From Candidatus Kuenenbacteria bacterium (lineage in GTDB: Bacteria; Patescibacteriota; Patescibacteriia; UBA2196; GWA2-42-15), in the NCBI GenBank assembly GCA_012797775.1, contig JAAZOM010000027.1, forward strand, positions 1-44,100: a stretch of 44,100 nucleotides of DNA, read 5' to 3'. This document shows, piece by piece, positions 21,878-30,573 of the stretch. A program made the position numbers and the translations under genes. The notes below the pieces were generated by a model. The model was given only the letters and a program-made list of their open reading frames with translations, did not search any database and was not told the origin of the DNA. Position 1 is the stretch's first letter; each line of letters starts with the position of its first letter.

Positions 21878-23236
21878 ATGATTCTAAACAAATCCATCTT
21901 CAAGGCATATGACATCCGCGGGGTTTACCCAAGTCAGCTCAACTCCAAGACGGCTTTTTTTGTTGGGATGGCTTTTGCCCAAAAAACCAAGGCCAAAGAA
22001 GTGGTCATCGGTCGGGATATGCGGCTGGGCGGGAATGTTTTAAAGAAAAGTTTGATGGCGGGGCTCTCGGCTGGTGGGGTGAAAAAAATTATTGATATTG
22101 GCCTAGTGCCGATTGACGCCATATATTTTGCTGTGGGCAAACTCAAACATGAAACGGGTATCATGATCACGGCCTCGCACAACCCCAAAGAGTACAATGG
22201 TTTTAAAATGATGGCCCAAAAGATGAAAGTAGTCAGGGGAGAACAGCTTTTCCCCTTGGCTCAAAGGCTGGCCGAATTAAATAGCAAGAAAAAAAATACC
22301 AAAGTAAAAATTGTCAAAGAAAATATCTGGCCGGGTTATATTAAACATGTTTTAAGTTTTGCTGATATAAAAAAAATAAAACCATTCAAAGTGGTGGTGG
22401 ATGCTGGTAACGGCATGGCGGGCAAAGTAATGCCGATTTTGACTAAAAAATTACCGATCAAAATCATTCCTTTAAATTTCCAGCTTGATAGTACTTTCCC
22501 AGCCCATCCGTCCAACCCGCTGGAACCCCAAAGTCAAATACAGATTGTCAAAAAAGTAAAAGAGACCAAAGCGGACTGTGGAGTAATTTTTGATGGTGAT
22601 ACTGACCGTTTGTTTTTTGTTGATGAAAAAGGGCGTTTCGTGCCAGCGGATATTACACTTTTAATTTTAGCGGAAAAATTTTTGGAGAAAGAACCAGGAG
22701 CAGGGGTGGTCTATAATTTGATTTGCTCCAAAATTATCGTGGAGAAAGTTAGAGAGTGGGGAGGGCGGCCAATCAGGACGGCGGTCGGTTATGTCAATGT
22801 GGCTGAGGGAATGAGAAAAAACAAAGGGATAATGGGCGGCGAATTATCAGCGCATTATTCTTTTCGAGATAATTCCTATGCCGATTCTGGTTTTATTGCC
22901 CTTATTATTTTACTGGAGCTATTATCTAAAAAAAATAAACCCCTATCAGAGATAATCAAGCCGCTTAATAAATATTATAAATTGCCAGAAATAAATACGC
23001 GATTTGATAAGCGCGAAGAGATGGACGGAAAGATCAGGCAAATAAAAAATAATTATAAAAAATACAAGCAGGATTGTTTGGACGGCGTGACGGTTGATAG
23101 TTGGGATAAGGGTGGTTGGTGGTTTAATCTCCGTGCTTCCAATACCGAGCCGCTACTCCGACTGACAATTGAGTCAAAAAATAAAACAACGGCGGAAAAA
23201 GTAAAAAAAGAAGTGTTAAACATTCTTGCTATTTAA
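21878..23236 (+). CDS. Phosphomannomutase/phosphoglucomutase
   Basis: A 452-residue alpha-D-phosphohexomutase moving phosphate between C6 and C1 of mannose or glucose. The phosphoserine loop is ITASHNPKEYNGFKM (Ser100). The Mg-binding loop is DGDTDRLFFVDE near residue 238, the sugar-specificity loop is GGELSAHYSFRDNSYADSG near residue 324, and the phosphate-binding loop RASNTEPLLRLTIES is near the C terminus; all four are intact. GEXSXH is the usual dual Man/Glc pattern. It supplies hexose-1-phosphate to the nucleotidyltransferase at 16454. ATG 21878 starts 14 bases after the last double-hairpin element. The next gene begins 3 bases after its stop. Confidence 0.9.
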   Translation: MILNKSIFKAYDIRGVYPSQLNSKTAFFVGMAFAQKTKAKEVVIGRDMRLGGNVLKKSLMAGLSAGGVKKIIDIGLVPIDAIYFAVGKLKHETGIMITASHNPKEYNGFKMMAQKMKVVRGEQLFPLAQRLAELNSKKKNTKVKIVKENIWPGYIKHVLSFADIKKIKPFKVVVDAGNGMAGKVMPILTKKLPIKIIPLNFQLDSTFPAHPSNPLEPQSQIQIVKKVKETKADCGVIFDGDTDRLFFVDEKGRFVPADITLLILAEKFLEKEPGAGVVYNLICSKIIVEKVREWGGRPIRTAVGYVNVAEGMRKNKGIMGGELSAHYSFRDNSYADSGFIALIILLELLSKKNKPLSEIIKPLNKYYKLPEINTRFDKREEMDGKIRQIKNNYKKYKQDCLDGVTVDSWDKGGWWFNLRASNTEPLLRLTIESKNKTTAEKVKKEVLNILAI

Positions 23237-23238
23237 TT

Positions 23239-25725
23239 ATGACCGATCAAAAATTTTTTAAATTTTTAGACTATAAATTCCAGCCCCAAAGTGGGGTTTT
23301 GGTTTTTAAATATGCGCTGGGCAATATTAATTTTCAAGAAAAACTAAAATTTCCAGCCAGAAAAATAAAATTAGACAAAAATAAACTCGTAGCTCTGGAT
23401 AAGGCAATTTTTAATCTGTTTTTGATTGCGGGTATTAGTTATTACAAAACCTACTGCCCAAAAAAGATTGATTTGGGCAAATATAAGCTGACTAAAGAGC
23501 AGGCAAATTTTTGGGGATTAGTTTATACCAAGGGCCTCGGCGAATTTTTTTACCGCAATAAAATAGACTTCTGCGGCTTAGTCAATTTTCCTTTTGAAAA
23601 AAACTATCAGGTCAAACCAATCAAAGTAAAAACGCAAAACAAGACCTTGGTGCCAATCGGGGGTGGCAAAGATTCTATCGTGGTGGCGGAGATGCTGAAA
23701 AAGAAGAAAAGAAATTTTGATTTGATTTATTTGGGCCAGTCAACGCTGGTTGATGAGGTGGTCGGCGTCATTGGCCGGCCGCTGATCCGGGTGGAGCGCT
23801 ATTTGTCGCCCAATTTATTTGCCTTAAACAAAAATAAAGGCGTTTATAATGGTCACATCCCGATCAGTGTTTATTATTCTCTCGTCGATGTGGTGGCAGC
23901 TATTTTGTATGGACACAAGGAAATTGTTTTGGGCAATGAAAAGAGCGCCAGCTACGGTAATGTGGAATACTTGGGCATGATGATCAACCACCAGTGGAGC
24001 AAATCAGCGGAGTTTGAAAAAATGTTTCAGAAATATGTGTTTAAATTTATCACGCCGAGTATAAAATATCATAGTATCTTGCGGCAAAAAACTGAATTAG
24101 AAATCGTGGGGGAATTTGTAAAATATAAAAAATATTTTCCGGTTTTCTCTAGTTGTAATACCAATTTCAAAATCACCAAAAAAGCCAAAAAAAGGTGGTG
24201 CGGCCAATGCCCTAAGTGTGCTTTTGTCTGGACAATGCTGTCGGCCTATCTAGCAGAGAGTGAGCTGGAAAAAATTTTTGGTAAAAATCTATACCAAGAT
24301 AGAAAACTAAAACCAATTTTTGATGAGCTTTTAGGGCTAAAAAGACACAAACCATTTGAGTGCGTTGGAACGCCAGAAGAAATGGAAAATGCCATAAAAA
24401 TGGCTGATAAATTGAGAAACAAAAAAGTATTAATCCTCGGTTTTGGCCGGGAAGGTTTGTCAACTTTGAAATTTTTGTTGAAAAATAAACTGGCAACACC
24501 CGAAGGGATAACTATTGCTGATCAGAATAAACTAGGAGAATTTGGGCCAGAATATAGAAATTTTATTAAAAAATATCCGTCAATATCTTTAAAATTGGGA
24601 AAAGATTATCTCAAAGGACTGGCTCAATTTAAAACTATTTTTAAAACACCGGGGATAAAATTGGCCGGGAAGACAACCAAAGAGCTAAAGACAAAAAACA
24701 TAGAAATAACCAGCGGGCTCAATCTTTTTCTATCTAGTATTAAAGGCAAGGTGGTCGGAGTGACTGGCACCAAGGGTAAGAGCACGACCGCTAGCCTAAT
24801 TTATGAAATTTTAAAAACCGCTGGTAAAAAGACAGTATTGGTCGGTAACATTGGCAAACCATTTTTGGATTACATCAACCAAGATTCCAAAGACACAATT
24901 TTTGTGGCGGAATTATCCTCTTACCAGTTGGAGATTTTAAATAAAAAAATTGATTTGGCAGTCGTCACCAGCTTTTATCCAGAGCACCTAAATTATCACG
25001 GTAGCTTGGACAACTATTTTCAAGCCAAGATGAATATTGTGCGCCAGCTGAAACCGGGCGGAGTGGTAGTTTACAATAAAAATTTCAAGCCAGTGGCAGA
25101 ATTTATCAGAAAACAAAAAGTCCGGGCCAGCACATATAGCGATCTTGATCGAAATTTCAATGCCGTCTCCCAACTATTGGGCAACCACAATGAACAAAAT
25201 ATGGCTGGAGCAATCGCTGTTGCTAAAATTTTTGGAGTGAAAGAGGAGATAATAAAAAAGGCGCTCAAAAAATTTCAGCCCTTAGAACACCGTCTGGAAT
25301 TCGTGGGTAAATTTAAAGGTATTAACTTTTATAATGATGTTTTGTCTACTACGCCGGAATCAACCATTGAGGCCATCAAGGCTCTGCAAAGTAAAAATTT
25401 ACAAACTTTAATCGTTGGCGGTTTTGATCGGGGCTTGGACTATAAAAAACTGGCGGCAGAGATAAAAAAATCAAAAATCAGGACTGTCATCTGCTGGCCG
25501 CACGCAGGCGAGACCATCGCGGGAGAGCTGGCTAAAACAAGGGCGGAGAATAAAATTATCCGAGTTAAAAATATGGCGGAAACGGTACGGACGGCATATA
25601 AGTATACCGAACTGGGCGAAACAGTAGCGCTCTCACCGGCCGCTTCGAGCTATGATTTTTATAATGATTATCGGGCTAAGGGTACAGAATTTAAAAAATT
25701 AGTAAAACAATATGCTAAAAATTAA
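23239..25725 (+). CDS. Fused MurL epimerase and MurD-type ligase
   Basis: An 828-residue two-domain enzyme. Residues 1 to about 370 match MurL, which epimerises the terminal L-Glu of UDP-MurNAc-L-Ala-L-Glu: a PP-loop-like PIGGGKDSIVVAEML at 138-152, NEKSASYGNVEY, SSCNTNF, and the Cys motif WCGQCPKC at 321-328. Residues 395 to 828 are a complete MurD-type ligase: VLILGFGREG, P loop GVTGTKGKSTT at 507-517, ELSSYQLE, YPEHLNYHG, NHNEQN, and C-terminal SPAASSYDFYND. MurD reads NDSKATN where this reads NDVLSTT, consistent with a MurD2-like enzyme that adds L-Glu. MurL and MurD2 were described as neighbouring genes in Xanthomonas; here they form one polypeptide. This would provide D-Glu in peptidoglycan without a free-glutamate racemase. 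Confidence 0.85.
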   Translation: MTDQKFFKFLDYKFQPQSGVLVFKYALGNINFQEKLKFPARKIKLDKNKLVALDKAIFNLFLIAGISYYKTYCPKKIDLGKYKLTKEQANFWGLVYTKGLGEFFYRNKIDFCGLVNFPFEKNYQVKPIKVKTQNKTLVPIGGGKDSIVVAEMLKKKKRNFDLIYLGQSTLVDEVVGVIGRPLIRVERYLSPNLFALNKNKGVYNGHIPISVYYSLVDVVAAILYGHKEIVLGNEKSASYGNVEYLGMMINHQWSKSAEFEKMFQKYVFKFITPSIKYHSILRQKTELEIVGEFVKYKKYFPVFSSCNTNFKITKKAKKRWCGQCPKCAFVWTMLSAYLAESELEKIFGKNLYQDRKLKPIFDELLGLKRHKPFECVGTPEEMENAIKMADKLRNKKVLILGFGREGLSTLKFLLKNKLATPEGITIADQNKLGEFGPEYRNFIKKYPSISLKLGKDYLKGLAQFKTIFKTPGIKLAGKTTKELKTKNIEITSGLNLFLSSIKGKVVGVTGTKGKSTTASLIYEILKTAGKKTVLVGNIGKPFLDYINQDSKDTIFVAELSSYQLEILNKKIDLAVVTSFYPEHLNYHGSLDNYFQAKMNIVRQLKPGGVVVYNKNFKPVAEFIRKQKVRASTYSDLDRNFNAVSQLLGNHNEQNMAGAIAVAKIFGVKEEIIKKALKKFQPLEHRLEFVGKFKGINFYNDVLSTTPESTIEAIKALQSKNLQTLIVGGFDRGLDYKKLAAEIKKSKIRTVICWPHAGETIAGELAKTRAENKIIRVKNMAETVRTAYKYTELGETVALSPAASSYDFYNDYRAKGTEFKKLVKQYAKN

Positions 25726-26254
25726 ATACCCAAAATTAACCTTGCTCTTGATCAGTTATTTGGTGGTGTTTTTTATCTTTAAAAATTGGCTGGCGGCTGG
25801 CAATGTTTTTATTTTGGGGCTCGGCTATGTGGGTGCGCTCATCGCTGGCATGATGTATTCTTATGGCTTTACGGCTAGTATTGGCACGGCGATAATTGTC
25901 CTGATGGCTGGAGAATATAATATTTGGGTGACCGGGCTGATTGCTGGGCTCGGCTCGCTTGTTTCTGATCTGGTGCTTTTCCGCTTTATCCGTTCATCTT
26001 TTCAAAAAGAAATAGACCGACTGGGCGAGGAAAAAGTCTGGCGAATTTTTAAAGTCAGTAGAAAAAATAATCTTTTTATTAAAAAATACATTATCCCGGT
26101 CGTAGCTAGCGGGGTGATCGCCTCGCCCTTGCCAGATGAAATCGGCGTAACCATGCTTGCCGCTGATAAGCTGGTAAATAATAAATTTTTTGCCCTACTG
26201 TCCTATGTTTTGAATACAGCCGGGATACTGATAATTTTATTAATTGCGAGATAA
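25712..26254 (+). CDS. Small polytopic membrane protein (VTT/DedA-like features)
   Basis: A 180-residue protein with about five hydrophobic segments. It overlaps the MurL-MurD stop by 14 bases. YSYGFTASIGTAIIVL, GLIAGLGSLVSDLVLFRFIR and IIPVVASGVIASPLPDEIG suggest a re-entrant-loop membrane protein; the SPLPDE segment recalls DedA/VTT proteins, though similarity is modest. Function unknown. Its tight coupling to the MurL-MurD gene might indicate a cell-envelope role. Confidence 0.65.
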   Translation: MLKIKYPKLTLLLISYLVVFFIFKNWLAAGNVFILGLGYVGALIAGMMYSYGFTASIGTAIIVLMAGEYNIWVTGLIAGLGSLVSDLVLFRFIRSSFQKEIDRLGEEKVWRIFKVSRKNNLFIKKYIIPVVASGVIASPLPDEIGVTMLAADKLVNNKFFALLSYVLNTAGILIILLIAR

Positions 26255-26255
26255 A

Positions 26256-26789
26256 ATGAAAAAATATTTACTCATCTCTGGCAGCCCGCGACCAGGCAAC
26301 ACAGAATATGTACTAAGAAAAATTTATACTGACCTGATTGGCAAGAAAGAACTCTTGCTTTTGAGAAAAATGAAAATTAATCATTGCCTGGGCTGTTTTA
26401 AGTGCGAAAAATCTTTTAGTTGCGTTCAAAATGATTCCATGACTAAAATAATTAAGAGAATAATGGCAGCTGATATTTTGATTTTTGGCGCGCCTCGTTA
26501 TTATGATAATATAAATGGGCTTTCAAAAAATTTTATTGACCGTCTTTTGCCGCTTGACTGGCAGGCCGCGCTAAAAGGTAAAAAAATATTTATGATTATG
26601 ACCGGTGGTGGAAGCATAAAAGGCTCAGAAAAATATTTAAAACAAGCAATGTCTGGATTTATTAAATATTTAGAGTTAAAATTGATTGGAGTGGCAGCTT
26701 TTAAAGCCATGGACGCCAATGAATTAAAAAATAATAAAAATACAGATAGAAAAATAAAAATGATTATTAAAAAGCTAAACCAAACATAA
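26256..26789 (+). CDS. NAD(P)H-dependent FMN reductase/flavodoxin-fold protein
   Basis: A 177-residue flavodoxin-like protein. ISGSPRPGNTEYVL at the N terminus is the FMN-phosphate loop. NHCLGCFKCEKSFSCVQND, with several Cys, is typical of iron-sulfur-flavoprotein-like reductases of the FMN_red family, and FGAPRYYDNINGLSKNFIDRL binds the isoalloxazine. ATG 26256 lies 1 base after the upstream stop; a start four codons earlier would overlap it. It probably reduces a quinone, nitro compound or metal using NAD(P)H. No partner is obvious nearby. Confidence 0.82.
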   Translation: MKKYLLISGSPRPGNTEYVLRKIYTDLIGKKELLLLRKMKINHCLGCFKCEKSFSCVQNDSMTKIIKRIMAADILIFGAPRYYDNINGLSKNFIDRLLPLDWQAALKGKKIFMIMTGGGSIKGSEKYLKQAMSGFIKYLELKLIGVAAFKAMDANELKNNKNTDRKIKMIIKKLNQT

Positions 26790-26806
26790 GAGGGAAGGAG
26801 GGCTTT

Positions 26807-26989
26807 ATGACCAAAACAGGAGATGCCTTCTTTGGCGTGAGACTAACCGAAGAGGAGATAGGAGAGGGCCTGAAACAACTCGAGGCAACTCAGAACCAAG
26901 CCAGCCCCGAGCCTACAGCTGAAAAGCCTGAGACCAGGCGTAGACCTTATCCTGATTTACAGATAACCGGCTGCGGGCCAACAGACTAG
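26807..26989 (+). CDS. 60-residue hypothetical protein with a strong Shine-Dalgarno
   Basis: The product begins MTKTGDAFFGVRLTEEEIGEGL, has a Pro/Glu/Thr-rich middle and ends RRRPYPDLQITGCGPTD. No family is recognised. AAGGAGG lies 4 bases before the ATG, and the codons are richer in GC than in the adjacent FMN reductase, matching the style of the genes at 14333, 42307 and 43420. The N-terminal part is predicted helical and the C-terminal tail disordered, with one Cys. It is followed directly by a terminator. It could be a short regulatory or precursor peptide; nothing firmer can be said. Confidence 0.55.
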   Translation: MTKTGDAFFGVRLTEEEIGEGLKQLEATQNQASPEPTAEKPETRRRPYPDLQITGCGPTD

Positions 26990-27010
26990 AAAACTATGGC
27001 CCAAAAACAA

Positions 27011-27038
27011 AAAGAGCGAGGAAAATTCTTCGCTCTTT
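27011..27038. terminator. Bidirectional terminator between convergent genes
   Basis: Stem AAAGAGCGA/TCGCTCTTT with a 10-nt loop, T-rich on both strands. It lies 21 bases after the 60-residue gene and 7 bases past the stop of the convergent MtaB gene. Confidence 0.8.
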
Positions 27039-27044
27039 CTTTTA

Positions 27045-28262
27045 TTAAATAAATTGTTTGGGTATAAAATATTCTATTCTATTCTCCCAATTTTCTCTGA
27101 GTTTAATTTTCTTTTTGATACGCAGATAATTGTCGGTAAAACCATACTGATAACCAGTGGCCAGACCCTCCCACAAGACTGGGAGTTTTTTGTTTTTAAA
27201 ATTAATCTTTACTACTCCCGCAACTCGCTTGGCAATTGCGGATAGTTTTTGGTATCTGGCTTGTTTGATGGAGCCAATAATCTGATCAGGCATTTTGGCC
27301 GCTCGGGTATTGGGCCGGGGTGAGAATTGAAAAATATGAACTTTGGAAAAACCAATTTTTTGAATTAAATCGCAAGTATCCTGAAAATCTTTGGCGGTTT
27401 CGCCCGGGAAACCGACGATAATGTCACAAGTAAAATTGATATTTTTTATTTTAGCGCGGCAGGATTTAATAATCTTAAAAATTTCTTCTCGAGTGTACTG
27501 CCGGCCCATTGATTTTAAAATCTGATTGGAGCCGGACTGAATGCTCAAATGGAAATGCGGACAGAGACGCGACTCTTTGGCATAAAGATCAATCAGCTCT
27601 GGTGTAACATTGGTAGGCCAGAGAGAGCCCAAACGGATGCGAGGAATATTGGTTTGGGCGAGAATGATTTTTAATAATTTAACCAGACCGCCGTGATAAA
27701 GGCCGACATTGACGCCAGTCAAAACAACTTCTTTTAATCCTTGTTTTTCTGCCTCATTAATATCTTGAATAATATCTTTGGCTCCCCTACTTTGTGGTAA
27801 ACCGCGCAGAATAGGCACGATACAATAGGCACAAAAATTGTTGCAGCCGTCCTGAATTTTGACAAAAGTGCGGTGCGGATGGCGGGAATTTGTTTTTAAT
27901 TCACCTGCCAAATCGCGAGCGTTTTGATTAATTTTAAACTTGCTTGAAAACTCCCTTACAAAAGACCTTTTGTCTTTAATTCTTAGATCAATGCCTGATA
28001 ATTTATTTTTAGCAAAACAGCCGGTCAGGATAATTTTGGAATTGGGATACTTGTTTTTAATAATTTTAAGCTTTTTTATTACTTCTGATTCTGCCTTTTC
28101 GGTAACCGAACAGGAGTTGATAATAAAAAAATCGGCTGATGATGTTGTGGTCATCTGCAGTCCCAGAGAAATTAAATCGGCGGAGATCATCTCTGATTCC
28201 GCCTGATTGAGCTTGCAGCCGTAGGTTATTACTTGAAATTTATAATTAGATGTCCTCTTCAT
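27045..28262 (-). CDS. mtaB: tRNA methylthiotransferase, MtaB type (radical SAM)
   Basis: A 405-residue MiaB-family enzyme. The N-terminal UPF0004 domain carries the auxiliary cluster cysteines (TYGCKLNQAE, INSCSV, LTGCFA). The radical SAM motif GCNNFCAYCIVP lies near residue 140, and SIQSGSNQILKSMGRQYTREE is typical of the family. Length and the KLNQ sequence fit MtaB, which adds methylthio to t6A37 of tRNAs reading ANN codons, rather than MiaB. A short C-terminal TRAM-like region ends the protein. Its start overlaps the 3' end of HisS by 17 bases, suggesting coupled translation. Confidence 0.87.
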   Translation of the reverse strand: MKRTSNYKFQVITYGCKLNQAESEMISADLISLGLQMTTTSSADFFIINSCSVTEKAESEVIKKLKIIKNKYPNSKIILTGCFAKNKLSGIDLRIKDKRSFVREFSSKFKINQNARDLAGELKTNSRHPHRTFVKIQDGCNNFCAYCIVPILRGLPQSRGAKDIIQDINEAEKQGLKEVVLTGVNVGLYHGGLVKLLKIILAQTNIPRIRLGSLWPTNVTPELIDLYAKESRLCPHFHLSIQSGSNQILKSMGRQYTREEIFKIIKSCRAKIKNINFTCDIIVGFPGETAKDFQDTCDLIQKIGFSKVHIFQFSPRPNTRAAKMPDQIIGSIKQARYQKLSAIAKRVAGVVKINFKNKKLPVLWEGLATGYQYGFTDNYLRIKKKIKLRENWENRIEYFIPKQFI

Positions 28263-29817
28263 CTTTTAGATTATAGTGGTAATCTTCGTCCTCTTTGTCT
28301 AAACCATCTTCAGAGTCCACACCCTCCTCTTCGTCAATATCATCCTCGAGCTCGTCATCCTCAAAATCATAATCAGCGTCTGAAAAACCATTGAGACTAC
28401 CCAAACTATCATCTTGGTGCTTATTTTTAAAATCATGGACTTTTTCCGAAGTTACGAGTGGAGTCTCGGCGGGCCTTTCTTCAAATTGCAGGTTCTCCAT
28501 TTTATAGCTTTTGACAACGTTAATTTTTGGATCAAGTCTCTTTTTGACTTCACTGACAGCCTTGTCATAGTTCACGATCTCCTGAATACCCGAGGTCATA
28601 TCGCGAAAGATAATAGTATGATCCATCAACTCTTTTTGGCCAAGGATAAGACATATCTTGGCGTGAACACTGTCGGCTTTTTCTAGCTGATTTTTGAGGC
28701 CATCTTTGGAAAAATTTTCTGCTACATGTATACCTTCAGCAATCAATTTTTCATAGAGACGGAAACTCTCCTTGCGGGCTTCGGCTCCCAACTGTGCGAC
28801 AAAAACATCTATTCCTTCTTGGACCTGAAGATCTGGTTTGGCTTCGCGTATTTTATTGACAACTCTCTCAACGCCGATCGCCAGCCCAGCGGCCGGTGTG
28901 GGGCGGCCACCCAAAATTTCCATCAAGCCGTCAAATCGACCCCCGCCCAAAAGGGCGATGGGAGTTTTGCCCTCGGCTTCCTCTATAAAAACCTCAAAAG
29001 TGGTTCGGTTGTAATAATCAAGGCCGCGAACCAGATAAACGTCCAAAACATACTCTATCCCCATATCGTCTAAATATTCTAGTACCTGCATAAAATGTTT
29101 TTTGCAGTCTTCGCAGAGTGAATCCACTATTTGTGGGGCATCTTCCAAAATTTTGTGGCAAGTTTCTTCTTTGCAGTCCAAAATCCTCAAGGGATTTTTA
29201 ACAAAGCGCTCTTTGCAGTTTTCGCAGAGTCCTTTTTTCTTGCCACTATTGCTCAGATGTTGCTTTAATTTGGTGATGTAGGAGGTGCGGCACTCTAGAC
29301 AGCCAATACTATTTATATGAACTATGGGGACCAGTCCAAGCGCTTCCAAAAGACGGTAAGAAATTATGACGAGCTGGGCATCAACTACTGGGCTATCAGA
29401 GCCAATAATCTCGAGATCAAGCTGATGAAATTGACGATAGCGGCCAGACTGCGGGTTGTCGTGACGGAAAACCGGCCCGTAGGCATAAAGTTTTACTGGT
29501 TGAGGCTTATTAAACATACCGTGCTCGATATAAGAACGGCAGACTCCGGGAGTGAATTCCGGACGAAGGGTAACATTTTCCCCGCCCTTGTCTTCAAAAC
29601 TATAAAGTTCTTTGGTAACAATGTCGGTGTGCTTACCGGTGCCTTTGTGATAAAGGGAGGTCTGCTCCAAAACCGGCACATCAATCTTTTTAAAACCATA
29701 ATTGATAATTATCCTTTCGGCGTGGTATAAAAAATAATCCCAATATATTTGGTGCTCGGGTAAAATATCTTTGAATCCTTTTAATAGTTGGATGGGCTTA
29801 TTGGTGATTTTTGGCAT
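28246..29817 (-). CDS. hisS: Histidyl-tRNA synthetase with an acidic C-terminal extension
   Basis: A 523-residue class II synthetase charging tRNA-His. The core has LKGFKDILPEH, motif 2 YAYGPVFRHDNPQSGRYRQF, the His-specific LVRGLDYYNRTTFEVF and ALLGGGRFDGLMEILGG (motif 3). Between residues about 185 and 255, four Cys pairs (CLEC, LCENC, DCKEETC, LCEDC) suggest a zinc site. The anticodon-binding domain ends near residue 431. A further 92 residues follow, of which the last 45 are mostly Asp and Glu. Usual bacterial HisRS is about 420-430 residues, so the tail is extra. It lies between LepB (24-base gap) and MtaB on the minus strand. Confidence 0.92.
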   Translation of the reverse strand: MPKITNKPIQLLKGFKDILPEHQIYWDYFLYHAERIIINYGFKKIDVPVLEQTSLYHKGTGKHTDIVTKELYSFEDKGGENVTLRPEFTPGVCRSYIEHGMFNKPQPVKLYAYGPVFRHDNPQSGRYRQFHQLDLEIIGSDSPVVDAQLVIISYRLLEALGLVPIVHINSIGCLECRTSYITKLKQHLSNSGKKKGLCENCKERFVKNPLRILDCKEETCHKILEDAPQIVDSLCEDCKKHFMQVLEYLDDMGIEYVLDVYLVRGLDYYNRTTFEVFIEEAEGKTPIALLGGGRFDGLMEILGGRPTPAAGLAIGVERVVNKIREAKPDLQVQEGIDVFVAQLGAEARKESFRLYEKLIAEGIHVAENFSKDGLKNQLEKADSVHAKICLILGQKELMDHTIIFRDMTSGIQEIVNYDKAVSEVKKRLDPKINVVKSYKMENLQFEERPAETPLVTSEKVHDFKNKHQDDSLGSLNGFSDADYDFEDDELEDDIDEEEGVDSEDGLDKEDEDYHYNLKDEEDI

Positions 29818-29841
29818 AAAATAATAAATTATTACAGTATT

Positions 29842-30462
29842 TTATTGGAAATTCGGGGTTTTGAAAATCTGGGCACGGTTGAAAGGCCAGCCGCGTATCC
29901 AGGCTCGGCCGACAATGTTGGAGCGTTCGATCGGGCCAAAGACACGCGAGTCCAAGGAGGCCGTGCGATTGTCGCCCAAAACGTAATATTCGTTGACGCC
30001 AAGAAGCAAGTCTATGTCTCCTTGGGTATAAACTTCCGGTAAATAACCTTTTTCTTCCAAGAAAAATCCTTCTGGGTGATCTTTGTTTATAATCACAATC
30101 TTGCCTTCTTTTATTTTTATCGTTTCGCCCGGCAAGCCGATGATGCGCTTTATAAAATACTGCTTGGGGTCTTCGGGATATTTAAAAACGATAACATCGC
30201 CCCTTTTTATCTCTCCCAAGCGATAAGAAATCTCATCTATCACTAGATATTCATGATCAAAAAAATTAGGCTCCATTGAGGCGCCTTTGACATAAAATGG
30301 CTGGATAATAAAATAACGGATGGGTAAGATTATCGCCAGAGAAAAAACAACAACCTTGATAGTTTCCCAAATAAAATCTTTTATTTGGCCAAGGATATCA
30401 CCATCGCCATTGGCTGGCTCAAAACTTGGTTTTTCTTCTTTTGGTTTTTCGATAAATGACAT
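29842..30462 (-). CDS. lepB: Signal peptidase I
   Basis: A 206-residue type I signal peptidase cleaving Sec/Tat signal peptides outside the membrane. A single N-terminal membrane anchor (residues about 34-53) is followed by GASMEPN with the nucleophile Ser62, YFIKRIIGLPGE with the general base Lys105, and VLGDNRTASLDSRVFGPI near the C terminus (boxes C to E). The acidic N-terminal 25 residues are cytoplasmic. It could process the exported proteins encoded at 14333 and 42307. It lies downstream of tRNA-Val on the same strand. Confidence 0.92.
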   Translation of the reverse strand: MSFIEKPKEEKPSFEPANGDGDILGQIKDFIWETIKVVVFSLAIILPIRYFIIQPFYVKGASMEPNFFDHEYLVIDEISYRLGEIKRGDVIVFKYPEDPKQYFIKRIIGLPGETIKIKEGKIVIINKDHPEGFFLEEKGYLPEVYTQGDIDLLLGVNEYYVLGDNRTASLDSRVFGPIERSNIVGRAWIRGWPFNRAQIFKTPNFQ

Positions 30463-30481
30463 AAATAATTGATAATATTAA

Positions 30482-30557
30482 TGGTAAGCATATCTGGGCT
30501 CTAACTGTTGCGAAGATAATCAATCTTCGCAACCCTCGCCGATGTGAACGGCGCGCG
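30482..30557 (-). pseudogene. Decayed partial copy of tRNA-Val with a palindrome in place of the T-stem 5' side
   Basis: On the minus strand it contains the anticodon arm CGCCG-TTCACAT-CGGCG, AGG, an insertion, then GAGC-CCAGA-TATGC-TTACCA. It is nearly identical to the intact tRNA-Val just upstream, but the acceptor 5' strand and D arm are missing and the T stem plus loop start is replaced by a 32-nt palindromic stretch. It cannot fold as a tRNA. It probably arose by tandem duplication. Confidence 0.8.
30507..30533. repeat. Palindromic insertion in the tRNA-Val copy
   Basis: A perfect 11-bp hairpin, GTTGCGAAGAT and its complement, with a 5-nt loop. No T run follows on either strand, so it is not a typical terminator. 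It differs in sequence from the double-hairpin elements at the tRNA-Cys locus. Confidence 0.75.
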
Positions 30558-30573
30558 CCCTTAAAGATTTTAA

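Noticed and set aside
30507-30533. Intrinsic terminator after tRNA-Val
   Set aside because: The hairpin is perfect but no T run follows it on the minus strand, and tRNA-derived sequence continues on both sides.
30482-30557. Partial tRNA-Val copy as a phage or island attachment site
   Set aside because: The copy is immediately next to the intact gene with no integrase or island between them, and it contains the anticodon arm plus a palindrome, so tandem duplication and decay fit better.
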